Position numbers and translations under genes: made by a program | Notes under the pieces: model-generated | Databases searched by the model: none | What the model saw: only the letters and a program-made list of their open reading frames with translations | What the model was told of the DNA's origin: nothing | In this document: positions 12,601-27,453 of the stretch, piece by piece | How the letters are laid out: every line of letters begins with the position of its first letter | Position numbering within the stretch: position 1 is the first letter of the stretch | Source: Struthidea cinerea | Taxonomy: Eukaryota > Chordata > Aves > Passeriformes > Corcoracidae | Direction: 5' to 3' | NCBI GenBank assembly: GCA_013397865.1 | Contig: VZTI01002048.1 | Span: forward strand, 248,001 to 312,000 | DNA: 64,000 nucleotides

Positions 12601-15600
12601 GAATCTTTGCTAGTTTTTTAGTCAGACCTCACTAATCTCACATACTTTCATTCAACAGCTCTTACGCAATGTAGGTTGAATTAGATAATTTGCCATTTTA
12701 AGGATGCTGAGCTCCCTTCCAAACCTTACCTATCTAGTAATTTATTATTCTTTGGTAATAATGGCAATTTCTTAATTATTTGAAAAGATGGACAGAAATT
12801 TTCTCACTGACTGAAACAGCTGACTCACTCTGAGGCAAAGTGCTGGTTTTGTTTTCAAAGTGTAGTTTTTCAAATTGAGATTATTTTAAAAAAAATTAAT
12901 CTGTTGACTGACTTTAATCTGACTTTTAGGCAGCCATGAATTAAACAGCACATTTTTTTATGTGGTTCTGTATTATTTACAAAAACTGCTGTAGAAGCTG
13001 TTTCAAGCATCAACTCTTCAAAGACAATTTTACAAAATCAGTCAATATAACAAATAGGAAGAAGATAATAGGAAATGTGAAAGGAATTCAGATGGGAAAG
13101 CAACCACAAAACTCAGGAGCAATTGAAGACAGTTGTTAATCAGAAACTAGAGGTAGCTTCTATACTATCAGAAACACACTGTATAAAAAAAGAAAAGAGA
13201 TTCAGCGGTTTGCAGTCTCTCCAGATCCCTATGTAATTCAATAGTAAAGAATTACCAAATATTTAAATATATCAGTTATTGTATATTTAGTAAATTGTTG
13301 CACTCCCTCTATTTCCATGCAATGAACAGACCTAGAATTTAAAGAAAGGGGTGAACTAGCTCCCTTCTTGTCTTAGAGAGAGCCAACAGTCTATAAGCCT
13401 TAAAATAAGCTGCAGGTTCACAGCCAGAAAAAGTGACTTATAAAATTGACTTCAGCAATATCTTTAAGCCATGTGGAAAAAGCTCTTAAGGTTTTCTCCA
13501 CAAAGTTGATTTACCACCAGCTCTGTCTGAACAAGGGTCTTGGGTGAAGACAAAGAACAATTACTGAATGTCAGTCCCGGTAATAGTCAGTTTTATTCCT
13601 TACTTATCAAGTTAAAACCACTGTAGTAATTCCTTCTTCTCTTCTAAATCACCAGGCGTTGTGTATATTAGTTACTGTAGATGACACCGAGTTCTTAGAG
13701 GCTCTACCAGGCAAATGGTATCAGTTGTTCTGACCAGAAACTAAAACAGAGTCTTATTTTCACACAACGTTAAAGACACTGGCTGCCAACAAGTGCATCT
13801 TCACAGACTAGAATATTAAGGAGACCTGGGTCTGTGCTCTCAGTGCCTTGTAAGCTGGAAAAGACAAGAGCCAGGTCTCCTGCTGGCTTTAGAAATTACT
13901 TACTGGGTTTTAGCATAGAAAACACTGGAATGATTGATTTTTTTAACAGCTGTAAGTGGAAGTAGCTGAAGGCACTTCAGGAGAGTGCTGCCTTCAAAAT
14001 TTTGGGCTGCCAAACCAACTGCTATTAGGAATAATTTTCCAGTGATAAATTTGGGGTTATGTGGCCAAATTTGTGTCCCTCCCAACTGGCCCCTGCCACT
14101 TCTAGCTGAATCAGAAGCAGCTAGAGTCAGGAAGCATAGTTAGAGCTGCTTGTGTCAGCAACTGCCATTTATCCTGTTTTTAAAAAGCAAGTGTCAAAAA
14201 ATGACCATGTGACTCCTAAACTCAAGATATCATATATTAAAAATACATTCAGTGACACATCATGATAATATATAATAAACAATGAACAGTGAAAAACAGT
14301 CTAAGCCCCTGTTGACTGTTCTCAGCAAGACCTGGAAGTCACTACTGAAATAGTGCAAAGACTCTAGCTCCAACAAGTTGAAGATATTGCATTCCTTGAC
14401 ATTTAGGGAGATACTAACAGTCAGATTTGGTCCTGACAAATACACCTTAATTTGGGAAGGTGAGTAGGTAAAGGATACCAAAATAATACTCCACTGAGCA
14501 GTTTATCTAAAACCGCTATTTTCCTTGTCATTCCCCTTCTAACAACCAAAATTACCTCTTAAGGAAAGACAGGTTACCTCTCACTGCCTAATTATGAGTA
14601 CTAACTCAAAAGACTCTGTCACATTGCTCACATATCACTCACAGGAAAAGATTTTCCATGACATAGTTGTAATCAGTTCGACTGCTGTCTGGCAAGAAGC
14701 ATGCCGTGAACACAATGATAGCATTCAGACCATCACCATAGTATCCTGTGGAAAAAAACGAAAACGCATTTTTATCTTTGTCAAAGGCTTTTAACAGGAT
14801 AAAATTTAAAAAGAAACCTCAAAGTCCTGTAGAGCTACTATGTCTAGTGCTGAAGCATACCAAAATGCTTCATACCAAAGGTTCGAAAATGTATGAACTA
14901 TCACGAAGTGATAAGGAAGTTGGATAGTCAGTTAAGCTGAATTCTCAAAAAACACACATAGCACAACTACTAGTGAACTTTTTATAGCAAAAAAGCCTTC
15001 TAAGGCTTCTACTTCTGGTTCATTGCAGCTCTATGGCAATCACATACTGAATGCTCACCTCAGACTGAGGAGTAAGGGGCTAAAGAAAATATCCTACATT
15101 TGTTGTCCTGCATAGTTTGAATTATGTTTCGTGAAGTCTTGCAGTCCAATCTCAGTTGGCCTGTGCAGCTCCAATAGCTTTAGAACATTACAATTAAGAC
15201 TGCACTCCACTATCCCTTAAAAGCTCCCAGGGATCAGTTAAATCCTTTGTTGCAAGTTTAGTATAAATTGCTTTTTAACCTTTGATACTCCAGTTGTCCA
15301 ATACTGGCATTCTCTGGGCTGCATCACTGCCTAACGATAGATGTAAATCTTCAAAGTTGTAGCACTACCATTCCAGGGCCCAGGACAGTTGCTTATTAGC
15401 CAAAAGAAAATGTTTCTTTTTCATGATGGATTAATGTTGGTTAGTCTTCTCCACAATCCTTTGCAGCTGCTATGGATTTTCTGTATTTATCATTGAAAAT
15501 AAATTAAAAATACTCCTGTGTTTCAGTTGATAGTTTTGCTTAAAGGATACATGTAATCAGGAGGCAATTTATAAAGATGCTGTAGGAATTGTAGGTAAAT

Positions 15601-18600
15601 AGCACTAGCGATGCAGAGAGACAGAAGACAGATATATTCAGAGAACACTCAAAAATCCTTCGAGTCTAGAAAAACTGACAATGAGGGAGAGACAGTAATA
15701 TTTCTGAAAGAAACTTCAATTCCCCTCAGGAACATGTTCCTGACAAAAGTTAAAGGATAATACTACCACTTAAACAACCTTCCCATAAGGAGATTTTAAG
15801 ACTTTTACAGTGCTTTCTGGATACTAGAGAGCAATATCCCAGCCTAACTAAAGTGCTCATGGTACTCCAGTCCTGTTTTCAGTACAAATTATCATTCAGC
15901 TAGATTATTTGGAACTGTGCTGGTGTGGGCTGGAAGAGAGTTAATTTTCTTCACAGTGGCACGTACGAGGCTGTGGCTTTGATTTGCATTGAAATCAGAT
16001 GGTTGATAATACAGAGATGTTTGCGTTATTGCTGCGCAGTGCTCACAAAGGACCAGGGCCTTTTCTGCTTTGCGGACTGCCCCCCACCACTCAGAGAGCA
16101 GGCAGAAGGTGCACAAGAACTTGGAAGTGGAAGGGGACACTGCCAAGACAGCTGACCCCAACTGACCACAGGGATATTCCAGACCATATGGCATCATGCT
16201 CAGGAGGGGAAGAAGGAGGAAATAGGAGGGGACATTTGCAGTGACAGCCTTTATTTTCCCAAGTCACTGTTACGTGTCATGAGGCCCTGGTCTCCTGGAA
16301 ATGGCTGAATACCTGCCTGTCCTTGGGAAGTGGTGAATGAATTTCTTGTTTTGCTTTGTTTGTGTGCACAGGTTTTGCTTTACATATTAAACTGTCCTTA
16401 TCTCAACCCAAGAGTTTACTCATTCTTACTCTTCTGATTCACCACGTGGGAGTGAGTGGCTGTGCGGGGCTTAGTTGCCAGCTGGGTTTAAACAACAGGA
16501 AAAAGCAGTATTTCTCTCCCCCTCAGGTTTACAATTAGGGAAATAGGGAGGACATTTCCTTCCTTCCATAAATTTAATAAAACTTTGAAAGACTTTATAT
16601 CATGCTGCCATAAAGCAATCTGTCCAGCTGGCACAGGAATTTGGCAGGAAGAGCACATTATGGCAGGTGCGTCCACTAAATTACACAGCACAATCTGCAG
16701 TTCATGGAAAGCGTAACGATTATGTGCAGATGCTAACTAACAACACACAGAATAAAAATCCACAGATAAATCTAAGCCACTTTTTCTCACACGTGCTTGA
16801 AGAGAAGGAATGTTCACCCTAGGGAAAAGTACATTTTAATTCATCACTAAAAGCCAGTAAAATCCATGTGCCCTAAATCTCAGTTAGCCTAAGCAAAGAG
16901 AAAGATCTCTAAGAAATTTCTCCATCAGCATATGTTGAAAACAATCTCACACCTACACTGCCAAATCTACTCTCCTCTTCCTATTTTGTGGCTACCACCG
17001 AGATTCTGCATTTGTTGCTATCTGTCACTTGCAGTAGATCTCTGAATCATCAAGAGATGCTTGACTTGACTTCCAATTGACAAATTTTAGTTGGAACCTA
17101 TCATTATTTTTTTTGAGATTAAAGTAAAGACTTCAGGCCCTCTAAACACTCCACTAAAGTATTGCCAAAGGGAACTTCATATGGAATGGGCCTTGCTGCC
17201 GAAACTGTTCAAGCTGTCCAGAGCTTTCCAGGATAGATGCAACAAAATTACTTTGTTTCCTTGTCTTCAATCTGCCACTTCATAAATACAGAATTTAATC
17301 CAGTCCTTAACTTACTTTGATTTGCCTAGATAACAGGAAACATTTCCAGTTTAGGCAGTGGCAGGCTGAAACTTGTTACATCTCACACTGTTTGTTTTAC
17401 AATGACTAATGCTATTGACAAGCACCCTTTCAAAAGTAAAGAAAACTTAATGCTCTTTATCTTACATTTGAGTGATCTAAAAAATGTCAGACATGTAAAA
17501 TTTGAATTCAAATTATTTCATACTGAAAGTTGAGCTGAATTACCTAGTCTCCCATTAAACATTAATTTTTCAGAAAAGCTGATATAAACATATACATCAA
17601 CATCTAGTAGGAAATACACAAGTTTTTACAGCAAATGCATATTGAATAGTTCACAGCATACAAAAATATATAAATAAACAACATTAGCAAGGCCCCAAAA
17701 TATTTTGTGTTTGTTTCCTAAATTAAGCCATCTGTGTATGTTTGCTAAACTGTGTCTGAGGTGTCATCACATTCATAAATCTTTGATGGTAGTGTTGTAG
17801 TGGAAAAATGCTTGGAGGCTTAAACATCTTTATTAATTCTGATTAAACCTTCTGTATGCTGGCCACCATGAATACCTGTAGGCTAGCATTTAGCTGCTTT
17901 AAATGTAAAAATTAACCATAATTTATTTATGTAATTTTATCAGATAGAGGCTCAACACTGAAAATATTTTAACTTTAATCTTTTAATATCTTTAACTGAT
18001 GCTGCAAATCAACAACACTGTGACAAAAGCATCCTCATATAAACTCATGAATCTTACCTCTGGGATGCTAAGTTGCCTGCCTCAGTTTTCTGCAGGAATA
18101 AAACAACTCATCTTAACCTAATACCTTGCTTAACACATAGCAAAGAGTGCCCCCCAAAAATATAGCATCCAAAGATAATTCAAACCTGAGACACCAAGGA
18201 AAAGGCACTCAGAAAGCCTTGTTTCATTTTCTTCCTTCAAACTCTGTAGTAATATTTATCCATTTGAATTAATTTATAAGAAAGTGTACTAGTAACACCA
18301 AAACTATAAATCCGCTGAGGAAGTTGGGAAGCAAATGAGCAAATGAGAAGATATAGCAAGCACATGGGGTCATTTTCCTGTTTTAAATGTTTTCTTTGGT
18401 ATGTTATTTGATAATCATTAACAAATTATGTAAAATGTCCCATAAACCAGTTTCTGGTGAAATGCTGCTGACAACTATAAATGGCAGAAAAATAACATAA
18501 GGTGAGTAGCCAGATGAATGGAATCCCCAAGGAAAACTATCTTTCTTCTTTTGCCACTCTACTTGTTTAGATCTGTGCAACCACATACATCATTCAGCAA

Positions 18601-21600
18601 ATCACAGAGCATTATACTTCCTCATGCAAAAGGTTTTGTCAAAACCCACCAAATAAAGTTTTCAGAATGTTATTTTGCTATAGGTCAAAAGCTTTCTTCC
18701 CTGTTCAAGACAGTTGTAGCCTACAGATTGTAGCCTACAGCCTACAGGACCAGATTGTTCCTGACACATATATGTCACTATACTGCTTCCGAAACAGCTT
18801 TGAATTTAAAATTCTTATTAGTCATTGCCACATTGAACTGAAAGCCCCGTTGATTTCAGCCAAGGCTGAAAAAAAAATTCTCTCTCCCCTTGCCAGTATG
18901 ATAACAGAACAAAAATAAAAATAAATCATGATCAATAAAGCATGAATTTTTTACGTCAATTTAAAAAATGCTTACACCTTCTCCTACCTCCATGTGAAAT
19001 GACCTTTTTGTATGGTTCAATGACTTTCATATCAATTCTCTGTTCCTGTTCTCCAATAACCACTGTTCTCCATAACCTGTTGTCCTCTCGCTCCTCTTCA
19101 GCAGTGTACTCCGGAATTGATTCAGACTCCTCCTGGGAAGCATCCTTAGCAGCAGTCAGCTCTTCTGAAAAGTAAAACTGTACATATTACCTCTTCCTGT
19201 TAAAGATCTAAATATTTTTGGTGTTACATATATTTGAGATGGACGGCTGATATTAACTGGATTTTTACAGTACTGGTATAAGTAAGAGCAGAATGTGATC
19301 ATCTGACAGTCAGTAAATAAGAAGTTTCCATTTTCTTAAGACATTTCATCATTATGAACATAAAAAGAACAACAGCAATCATCACTCTGCAGAATACCAC
19401 CACGGCATTCTTGCATCCAGTTGGTAAAACTGAGCAGCTGCTCACTAGAGTTACTGCACGGTAGGCCTTCTGAAATCTGTGTTGAAGGCATGAGAACTAT
19501 GCTAAACTGCCCCCCCCACCCCCAAAATAAATGTGAACATAGCAATACTTCCTGTCTAGAAAGGAATTACCTGAAAGCTATAGCTTCTCAACTTTTTTGC
19601 AGTTTGTCTTCAATCTCTTTACATCCACTATCACCAAATATGGAGAACACTCATCTTCATCTGACTCAGTAATGCTGACTCCTCATACAACCTCATACAG
19701 CAGTTACCTCCCCCTAGGTAACTCCCCCTAGGACTGTCTGAGGTTAAATACCAACTCTCTCCTGCTGTGAAGTATAGAGCAGCCAGGCAGTCTGACCTGT
19801 TCTATGAGCACACTAGACAGAACATGGACATGGAGTCTGCAAACACAACGACCACAAAATTTAACTGTATGGCTGACAAGTGACCATAAAGTCTCTCTGC
19901 TGAATACTCTTAGTTTCAAAAAAACCTGTGAAGTAATTAATAAAATCTACATTTTCATTGCACATTGATGAGATTGCTCTTAACAATAAGTTTAAATGCA
20001 TTCCAGTTTTTCAAATTTAATGGCTGTTTACAAAGAAAGTGACATGAATAGTCATCATGTCCACAGCTGGAATTATTTAACATCCCTCTTTACTTGTTGT
20101 TACAACACACTGGGTTTTCCATGAGGAAAAAAAAATCACCTCTCTTGTACTATTCTTGCTGAAGCACCTTTGCTTTGTGGTTCTGGGTGCATATTATTAA
20201 TTTACCTTCATACTAAAGATCCTCTAAATTTTATGCATGATACATATTTGAAGTAAACTGATCTTTTTAAAGCATTATTCTGGCTCTGCACCCAGAAGAG
20301 CAGAATTTGAATTGCAAGTCAATAAGTGAGGTAACAGTAAACAAAGATACAGTGAGATACATAAAGACATACACATGTGCATGTAAAAAGCTGCAGGCAT
20401 CCTATCTGAAAATATGAAAAAGATCTATGAGAATTAAGAATAAACTAAAAGAAGCAATTTCAATTGACAAGAAGTAAAGAACACAATGTTTCATAGGTGC
20501 CCTCAAACCCTTCTGTGTACTGGGTTATCTACAGATGTGCCTCTTCGATAAATGCTGCTTCTTGAACTATTCACAAATCGAAGTAGCTCATCCTTAAAAC
20601 ACACTAGTTTATCGTAAGAATTAAATAAATTATCTATGAAATCAGGAATATGATAGTATACTGTATATATACCACATTCATCTACATAGAAGCTACAGGC
20701 ACATAGACATACATGTACTAACTATTAATTTGTAAAACTGACTCCTCCATTAAATCCTGTCAATAATTTCACCAAATCTGTTAGAAACAGCAACTTTCTA
20801 TAAGCACATGAAAAAAGCTTCTAAAAAATATAGGTTGAGCACATATTTATTGCTACACTAGGACCAACGAAGTCTGAATTTCTACTGCTGCCTGTCTTGT
20901 ATTTTCTGTCCTTAAAACAAAGTACTGTTAGGGACTTATACTGGCAGAAGGTGCCCCTCTCTGAGTAGATTCTCTTATGTCCAACAAAAGCTGAGTCTAT
21001 AAACAATTCTCTACTTTCCCTAGCTCCTGCCTGATGGAATCTTGAAAGAAAAGAGGAATATTTCACCTCTTACCTCACTGTCTAACCAGCCAATGAGTTA
21101 AAAACATATTCAAATAAAATTGTATATATGGTGGAAAAAGGGATAGAAAATCAAAGAATACATATACGTGCACATATAGTGTGACCAAGTAAGCTTTTTT
21201 CCTTAAGAACTCCAAATAAACTGCATTTGAGGAGATCTAAGAATGGAAAGAAGGACAGTCTGACAAAAGGTAGGGTTTTTTCAAGTATAGTATTTCAAAT
21301 TGGTTTAACAGTTGCTGCTCAGCAGATTGTATACTAAGGAACTGAAAAATATATTCGTGCCTTTCCCAGGGCATGCCTGTGATAGTTAACAACAGCATTC
21401 AGCTTTGAAATAGCACACACTCCATGACACTGGGAACAAGTTTAAAAAATGCATAACCCCACTACTTCCAAACCTAGGTATCTTAATGCAATTTTGTATG
21501 TTGTCAGTTTTGCAAAGGTGCTGTTGGCAGCAACATGACAATTACATGGGTACAGTCAAGCTATGCAAACTCTGATAGGCCATTGCAGGGCAGCCCCTAT

Positions 21601-24600
21601 TCCCAGTAAGGACACAGGGTCTCCACAGGATACTATTATGCAGCTCAGGTACTTTTAGAATAGACAGATGGGATTATAAGCACAGCCTAGGAAGAATGTC
21701 TGATCAGTTGATGCCTCATGAAGTAGAAAGAGGCATCAACTTCTGACTGAAGCAGAAAAGCATAGCTGGCAGAACAAACTTTAATGAAAAGAGGCTGGGC
21801 TAGGCACCTGGCAAACCAATGCTGAAATTGTATTTGGGGTTTGGTAATTTTTTTTTTGGTTGGTGAAACTGTAGATGAAAAATTACCAAGATCCTGATAA
21901 AACTTACAATATTGAAATTGGATGCATGACCTATTTTTTAATACAAATGGTACTAGATTGCCTCTTCCTGATGAAGTAGCTCTCCCTTATTGCCTAGAGT
22001 GTTGATTTTGCAGAGAAAGACGCACCAGTGTGAAATTCAGAAAGGAAATAAATATCTTCAGAAAAAATAGTAAACACTCTTACTTTATAAACAGTGCTGA
22101 TTTGAGAGCAGGCCTTCACTGATACTCATACAAGGTTTTCAGAAATGCAATTTTTATGTCATCTAAAGCAATAATCATAAAAAGCTCATTTCAGAAACTA
22201 GCATGGCTTCTGAAAGAGAATGTTGGAATGTATGGTATTAGTGACAAAAAAACCCCACCCAGTGAAACTGACGATCAACCAATCTCTAAACAAGTCAGGT
22301 GCTAGTTTAAGACAAGTACTTTAGTATTTCTGCTCTCATCTATTTTCATGCATATTGCAGTTGTGATGATTCTTCTTCACCATTCTTTTGAACAAATGGC
22401 TTTCAGTATTTCTTGTAATATGGAGACATTTGTGATGAGGTGGACCCCTGAACCACGGTAACAGTCTTGCTTTTCTCAGTTGCCTTTTGTAGTTCAAAGG
22501 GACCTTCAACAATCTAATCATGACAAAAAATCACTGTTCTCTCTGGTCTAAGCAGCTGTATTTTCTCAGTATTTACTTTCCTGGGTTTGGCAGCAGTTAG
22601 AAACATTGAACTGTGGGAGATTGCTGGTAACATCAGAGTGCATACCAGCTAATAGTAGAGTACAGGAGTACAAAGATAACAAGGGCTATTTACCATGCAA
22701 ACAAGATATTCTGCACTAGTTCTTACGACTATAATCTTAGCTATCAGACTGACATTACATATAGCCAACTTCTTTTATTGCTGGCTTATTTTGATAACAC
22801 ATTGAATTTTTTTTTGGTCTTTTCTACTCTTTTCATGGCTCATCTCAGTGGAAGACATTTTTATTATTAAGTATCTAAAAACAAACTATGCAACTGTATA
22901 AATGTCACCAAAACCAGAGGGACCTTGAGCTCTTCACTTAGGAGTTTGGGGAAATTGGTCCAACTCTAAGAACTGAACAAATCATCACATTTAGAAAGCA
23001 GCAGAAAACCACTGGGAGGAAATGCCTGCCATCGATACAACTGCTACCAAAATCACTGGAGTTGAATTTAATTACTCAAGAGCTTAAAGGCAAAATCTGT
23101 TCTACTGCAGACAGATACTTCTTCTCTCACATGGTGGTCAGAACAGTCTAAGCATGTGAGCCCGTGTGTGTGCGTGTTAGTTTCAACCTTTGCTATATAA
23201 TCTCCTAACCATCAAGCAACTCATCACCACACTCTGCATCTACCCATAAGGAAATCGGCCTCTTAATGAGAAGTCACATTAGAGACCCTCATGCATGATT
23301 GAGTACACAGTAATGCCTCTTTGGCAATACCACCTAAAATGATGCAACTGTTCTTGTATGCTCCAGCAACCTCACCAGCATTAGGGAAAGTAAATGCATG
23401 GGAAAATCCAGTTTAAATGCATCCATTTTTAAAGTTTCTTTCTGCTCTCAGTTGTAAAATGTTCACACTTATTTTCCCCTCAAATAGCTTATGATCTGTT
23501 TGTATTTACATCAGCGATTACAGTTCTTATATGTTTTACGTTTTATAAGGTACTAGCAAGGAATAGGAAACACCCTATTTCGTACATCATGAAACTAAGT
23601 AAACCGAGTGAAACCTTTACATCATATGTCTATGAGAGAAAATCATTAATATGTGAAGGAAGAGTGAAGTATCCACTGCACACTTCAGGGTGCATCTATG
23701 TTGTACAGCTAGCCCTGCTGAGAAAGGACATTTAAATTAGTGGAACGAGGAATTCTGTTGTTCCACCACCTGAGCTAGCTTATCATGCCATGCACACACC
23801 TTCCATATCTCAGCTTTCCAATCATGGGAATAAAAAGCAGACCTTTTCTTCCTAACAAAAGACCTCTCAGCACATTGTGTCTACCTCACTTATAGATCTT
23901 TGGTGCAGCCAATGTATTTTGCAGGATCTTTGGTGCAGCCAATATATTTTGCACAAAGTTATATTCCTAAATATGACCAACGTAACTGCAATCTAGAGCT
24001 GGACAGAGCTGCAAGAAGCTGCAGTTAGCTATAGCATTCTCTACAGCAACAGGCAGCTGCTTTCTGCTTCTTGAACAATTGTTTTCGGACAAGTCCTATG
24101 GCACTGGACAAAGACAGGACTTTGAATTTGATTCTCCCTAGGTAGCTGCTCTTACTTTATTAATTCAGCTGTACTATTTCTTTCTGCACTCTGAATAGAC
24201 AGAAGGATAATACTTTACACAGGAGGAATGTTAAAGGTTAAAAAACAGCAGACAGTAAAAACACCTGGATGCCTAGCATTAACTCTCAAATGCTTTAACC
24301 ATACTGACAATCTGAAAGACATGAAACTAAGCATGTGAGTCGTAAAAAAAGAAACAGAGATGAACTCTACGTTTACAGTCTAGAACATTACCTTGTCCAG
24401 TGTATTCAAAAGAGTCTACTTCATCAGGAGTGTCAAGGTCATCTACATTAATGTCAATTTCATCGGGTGTATCCAAATTATCATCAGAAAGTACAGACCC
24501 TTCGCTCTGGTCCAATGAGAGACTGATGTTTGGAGCAGTGAGCTTTATTCTTCTGGGTTGGGAACCATAAAGATCAAGAGAATTGGGAGGTTCTGAATAA

Positions 24601-27405
24601 AAGGAAAAAAAAAAAAGAGAGAAAAATAACTTCAACTACTCCACATACAATTAATCTCCAGGTACTCAAAAACTACCTTTAAACACACTGGGACAGATCA
24701 ATTGTAGTAACACTATGACATTTAAGACCATCTAACACAAAACACAAAGATCAACAATAATGTTTAATGAAATTAAACAAGACTCTACAGGAGCAGCAAA
24801 TGTAGCTCAGAGCTCTTAAACTATGCTAAACCCAGATTCACTCTTTCACAATCATCAGACAAAAATCAGGTTTTGAACATGCTCTGACCCACCATGTTTA
24901 AGAATTTAAAGGGCAAATACAAATCATTTGAGTTATGAATCAAGATATTGCTGAGTCCTGGGAAAATTTGTATGAGTCAAAAGCCATTGTAAATATTTAT
25001 TTTCTTATGCACTCGGTGTTGATTTGCAAATACTTACGGCTTTAGCTTTAACTATATAGTATCTTTCTCAATACAGTAACAAATAAAAAAATCTCTGAGT
25101 CTCTTAATCAGTCTTAAATAGAAGCAGTATTCAACAAGACGAAAGCTAGATATACCTTTGCTCCTTGCCTCTGCCTTGTATGGCACATTTCAAGTTGTTC
25201 TAACTTAGTTCACTTAGACAGTAGTCAATTATAAAATAAATAATGCAGACTATTAAAACTTTAGAAGGACTAAACAAGTGGTAACCATGCCCAAGAGAAA
25301 ATGTCACACTATAATTATTATTTCTCAAGTGAAGAAGAAAATTGACTAAATAAAGCAAACTTAATGCTTTTTTAAGATTGAACTGATTCTTTATCAGCAC
25401 AGAAACATCATTCTCACTGCATAATTAAATGCCACAGGAATAAGATACAATTAAGAAAATGAGCAAGAGCTTCTCTCACCAGGTCTCATCTCTGCTGAAC
25501 TGGGGCCTAGTACACCCTCAGCTAAGGGGATGTCCATTCCCACATCCTCTTGTACCAACCTGAGAGGTAAAAGACAAAGTAAGATCTTAAAGAGATGTAC
25601 AGCTCATGGTCTTATACAAAACTGAAATTTCCTCCAGCATAGCCAGTTCAGAAATCTGATTACAAAACTGATGTGAGAAACGAACTCTGCTGTTGTAAGT
25701 GCACTGTGCCGTTCTTATCCCTAATTTATGGACACTTCTGTAGAGCTCTTGGAGACTGCAGGACACACATACCCACTTTCCTTGTATCAAGACACAGCAC
25801 TGAATAGTAAGAGGCTGCCAAACAGCAGTGTTTCTCGTTTTATACAAACAAAGTTGGTCTTTGGTTATCCAGCAAACTGGACACATCACTGCAAGGAGAT
25901 TCAGCTACTCTTTGTAACACAGAATATTCATGACTGTATATACGGTTACTGTATAGCAAAAATGAGTAGGTTTTCCCTTTTTTGGTATCATTTGTATCTT
26001 AGAGCAATTTTGGCCCAAACCAGTAATACTGATACAGGTAATGTGTCACACTGAAAAAGTTCAGAAAGCATGAAAGTGAGAGCCAAAACTACATCACAGC
26101 TTTTCAAAGACTAAATTGTTGCAAAATATCCTACCCAGATCCCATTTTTAGGAAGATACTAAGAAATAACATTTAACGTACATACATATACACATACATA
26201 CCTACCTACCTACCTATCTACCTACACACATACATACATAAGACAGAGAAAAGGCATTGAAGTGGTGAAAATAGCAACAAAGGTAGTTAAATGTTTAAAG
26301 CAAGTTGACTTGAACTGTTTTCATGTCTACTTGTTATTTAAATACTTTACAAAATACTTGCTGGAAGGATGGTTCAACCACAAATAGGAAGCAGTATTTT
26401 ACATTTTCAGGACACTCTTGACAGCTTCCAAACTATCTGCATGGAAAATGTGTGACTTCAAGAAAGCTTCATTTACTTTATCAAAATAATTGCAGCTTTT
26501 TATTCTGCATTACTGTTCCAAAATCTCTGCTTTCGTTTTTCTCCCCCACAAAAGCTGAAGAATAGACCATTCTTACACTCTGACCAACAGAATTGTGATG
26601 AGATCAAAGCTGGTACTTTTCTCTGAAACAGCAACAACTAGCTATGTTTCGAATGATTCAAATGATTCAGCTGAACAGATCTAAATAGGTGTGGCTTACT
26701 GCTCTTGCAGTTTCTTCCCACCCTCACTTTCCCAGTGAGGAGGACTACCCTCATTATTTAACTGTATCCAGACAAGACCCATTGGTCAATCACTGCATCA
26801 AAGTATGAGTATAGTTTCTGTGATTTCTTGCTAATTTCATATAAATTATATATAAATGTGCACATGTAGGGCTGCCAAAGGCTTCACTGCGCCTTAAGTT
26901 GAAAAAGATCTTTACCTCAAGCCCTGTGAGATCAAATTCCCAATACAGACAGGCAAACTAGTGAGCTTTTCCATGAGACCACAGAGGACACAGGCAATTT
27001 AAAGCTATGGTCAAACATGTTTGTGCTGCTCAACTTACAACCAAGCTTTGTCTCGCAATAAAAACTGATTTTACCAGTTTTGATTTTATCCCCACTTACT
27101 GTATAGCACGTCTTTCATAAATACAGAGATGAACAGCTTCATGATTTTTACAAAACATATCAGTTCTAGAATGTGTTTAATTACTGTCAAAGAAGGCTTG
27201 AAACACTCCTTCTCTTAGGATACACAACAGAATAGTGAAGAAATTTGATTGAAGTATCCTGCTCATGAATAAAATGAAGGCATAAATTGCCTGTAAGGTA
27301 CCATTTCCTTTCCCCCCCCTACTCTGTACAATTATCTGTATTCAGAAGTACTGAATACCACCACAATTTACAAAGAAAATGTAAATAAATCATTAGAGTC
27401 TTTGG

Positions 27406-27453
<48 letters not shown>

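Noticed and set aside
15892..16244. Overlapping 76-101 codon frames on both strands
   Set aside because: They fall inside the solo LTR and have no recognisable protein product.
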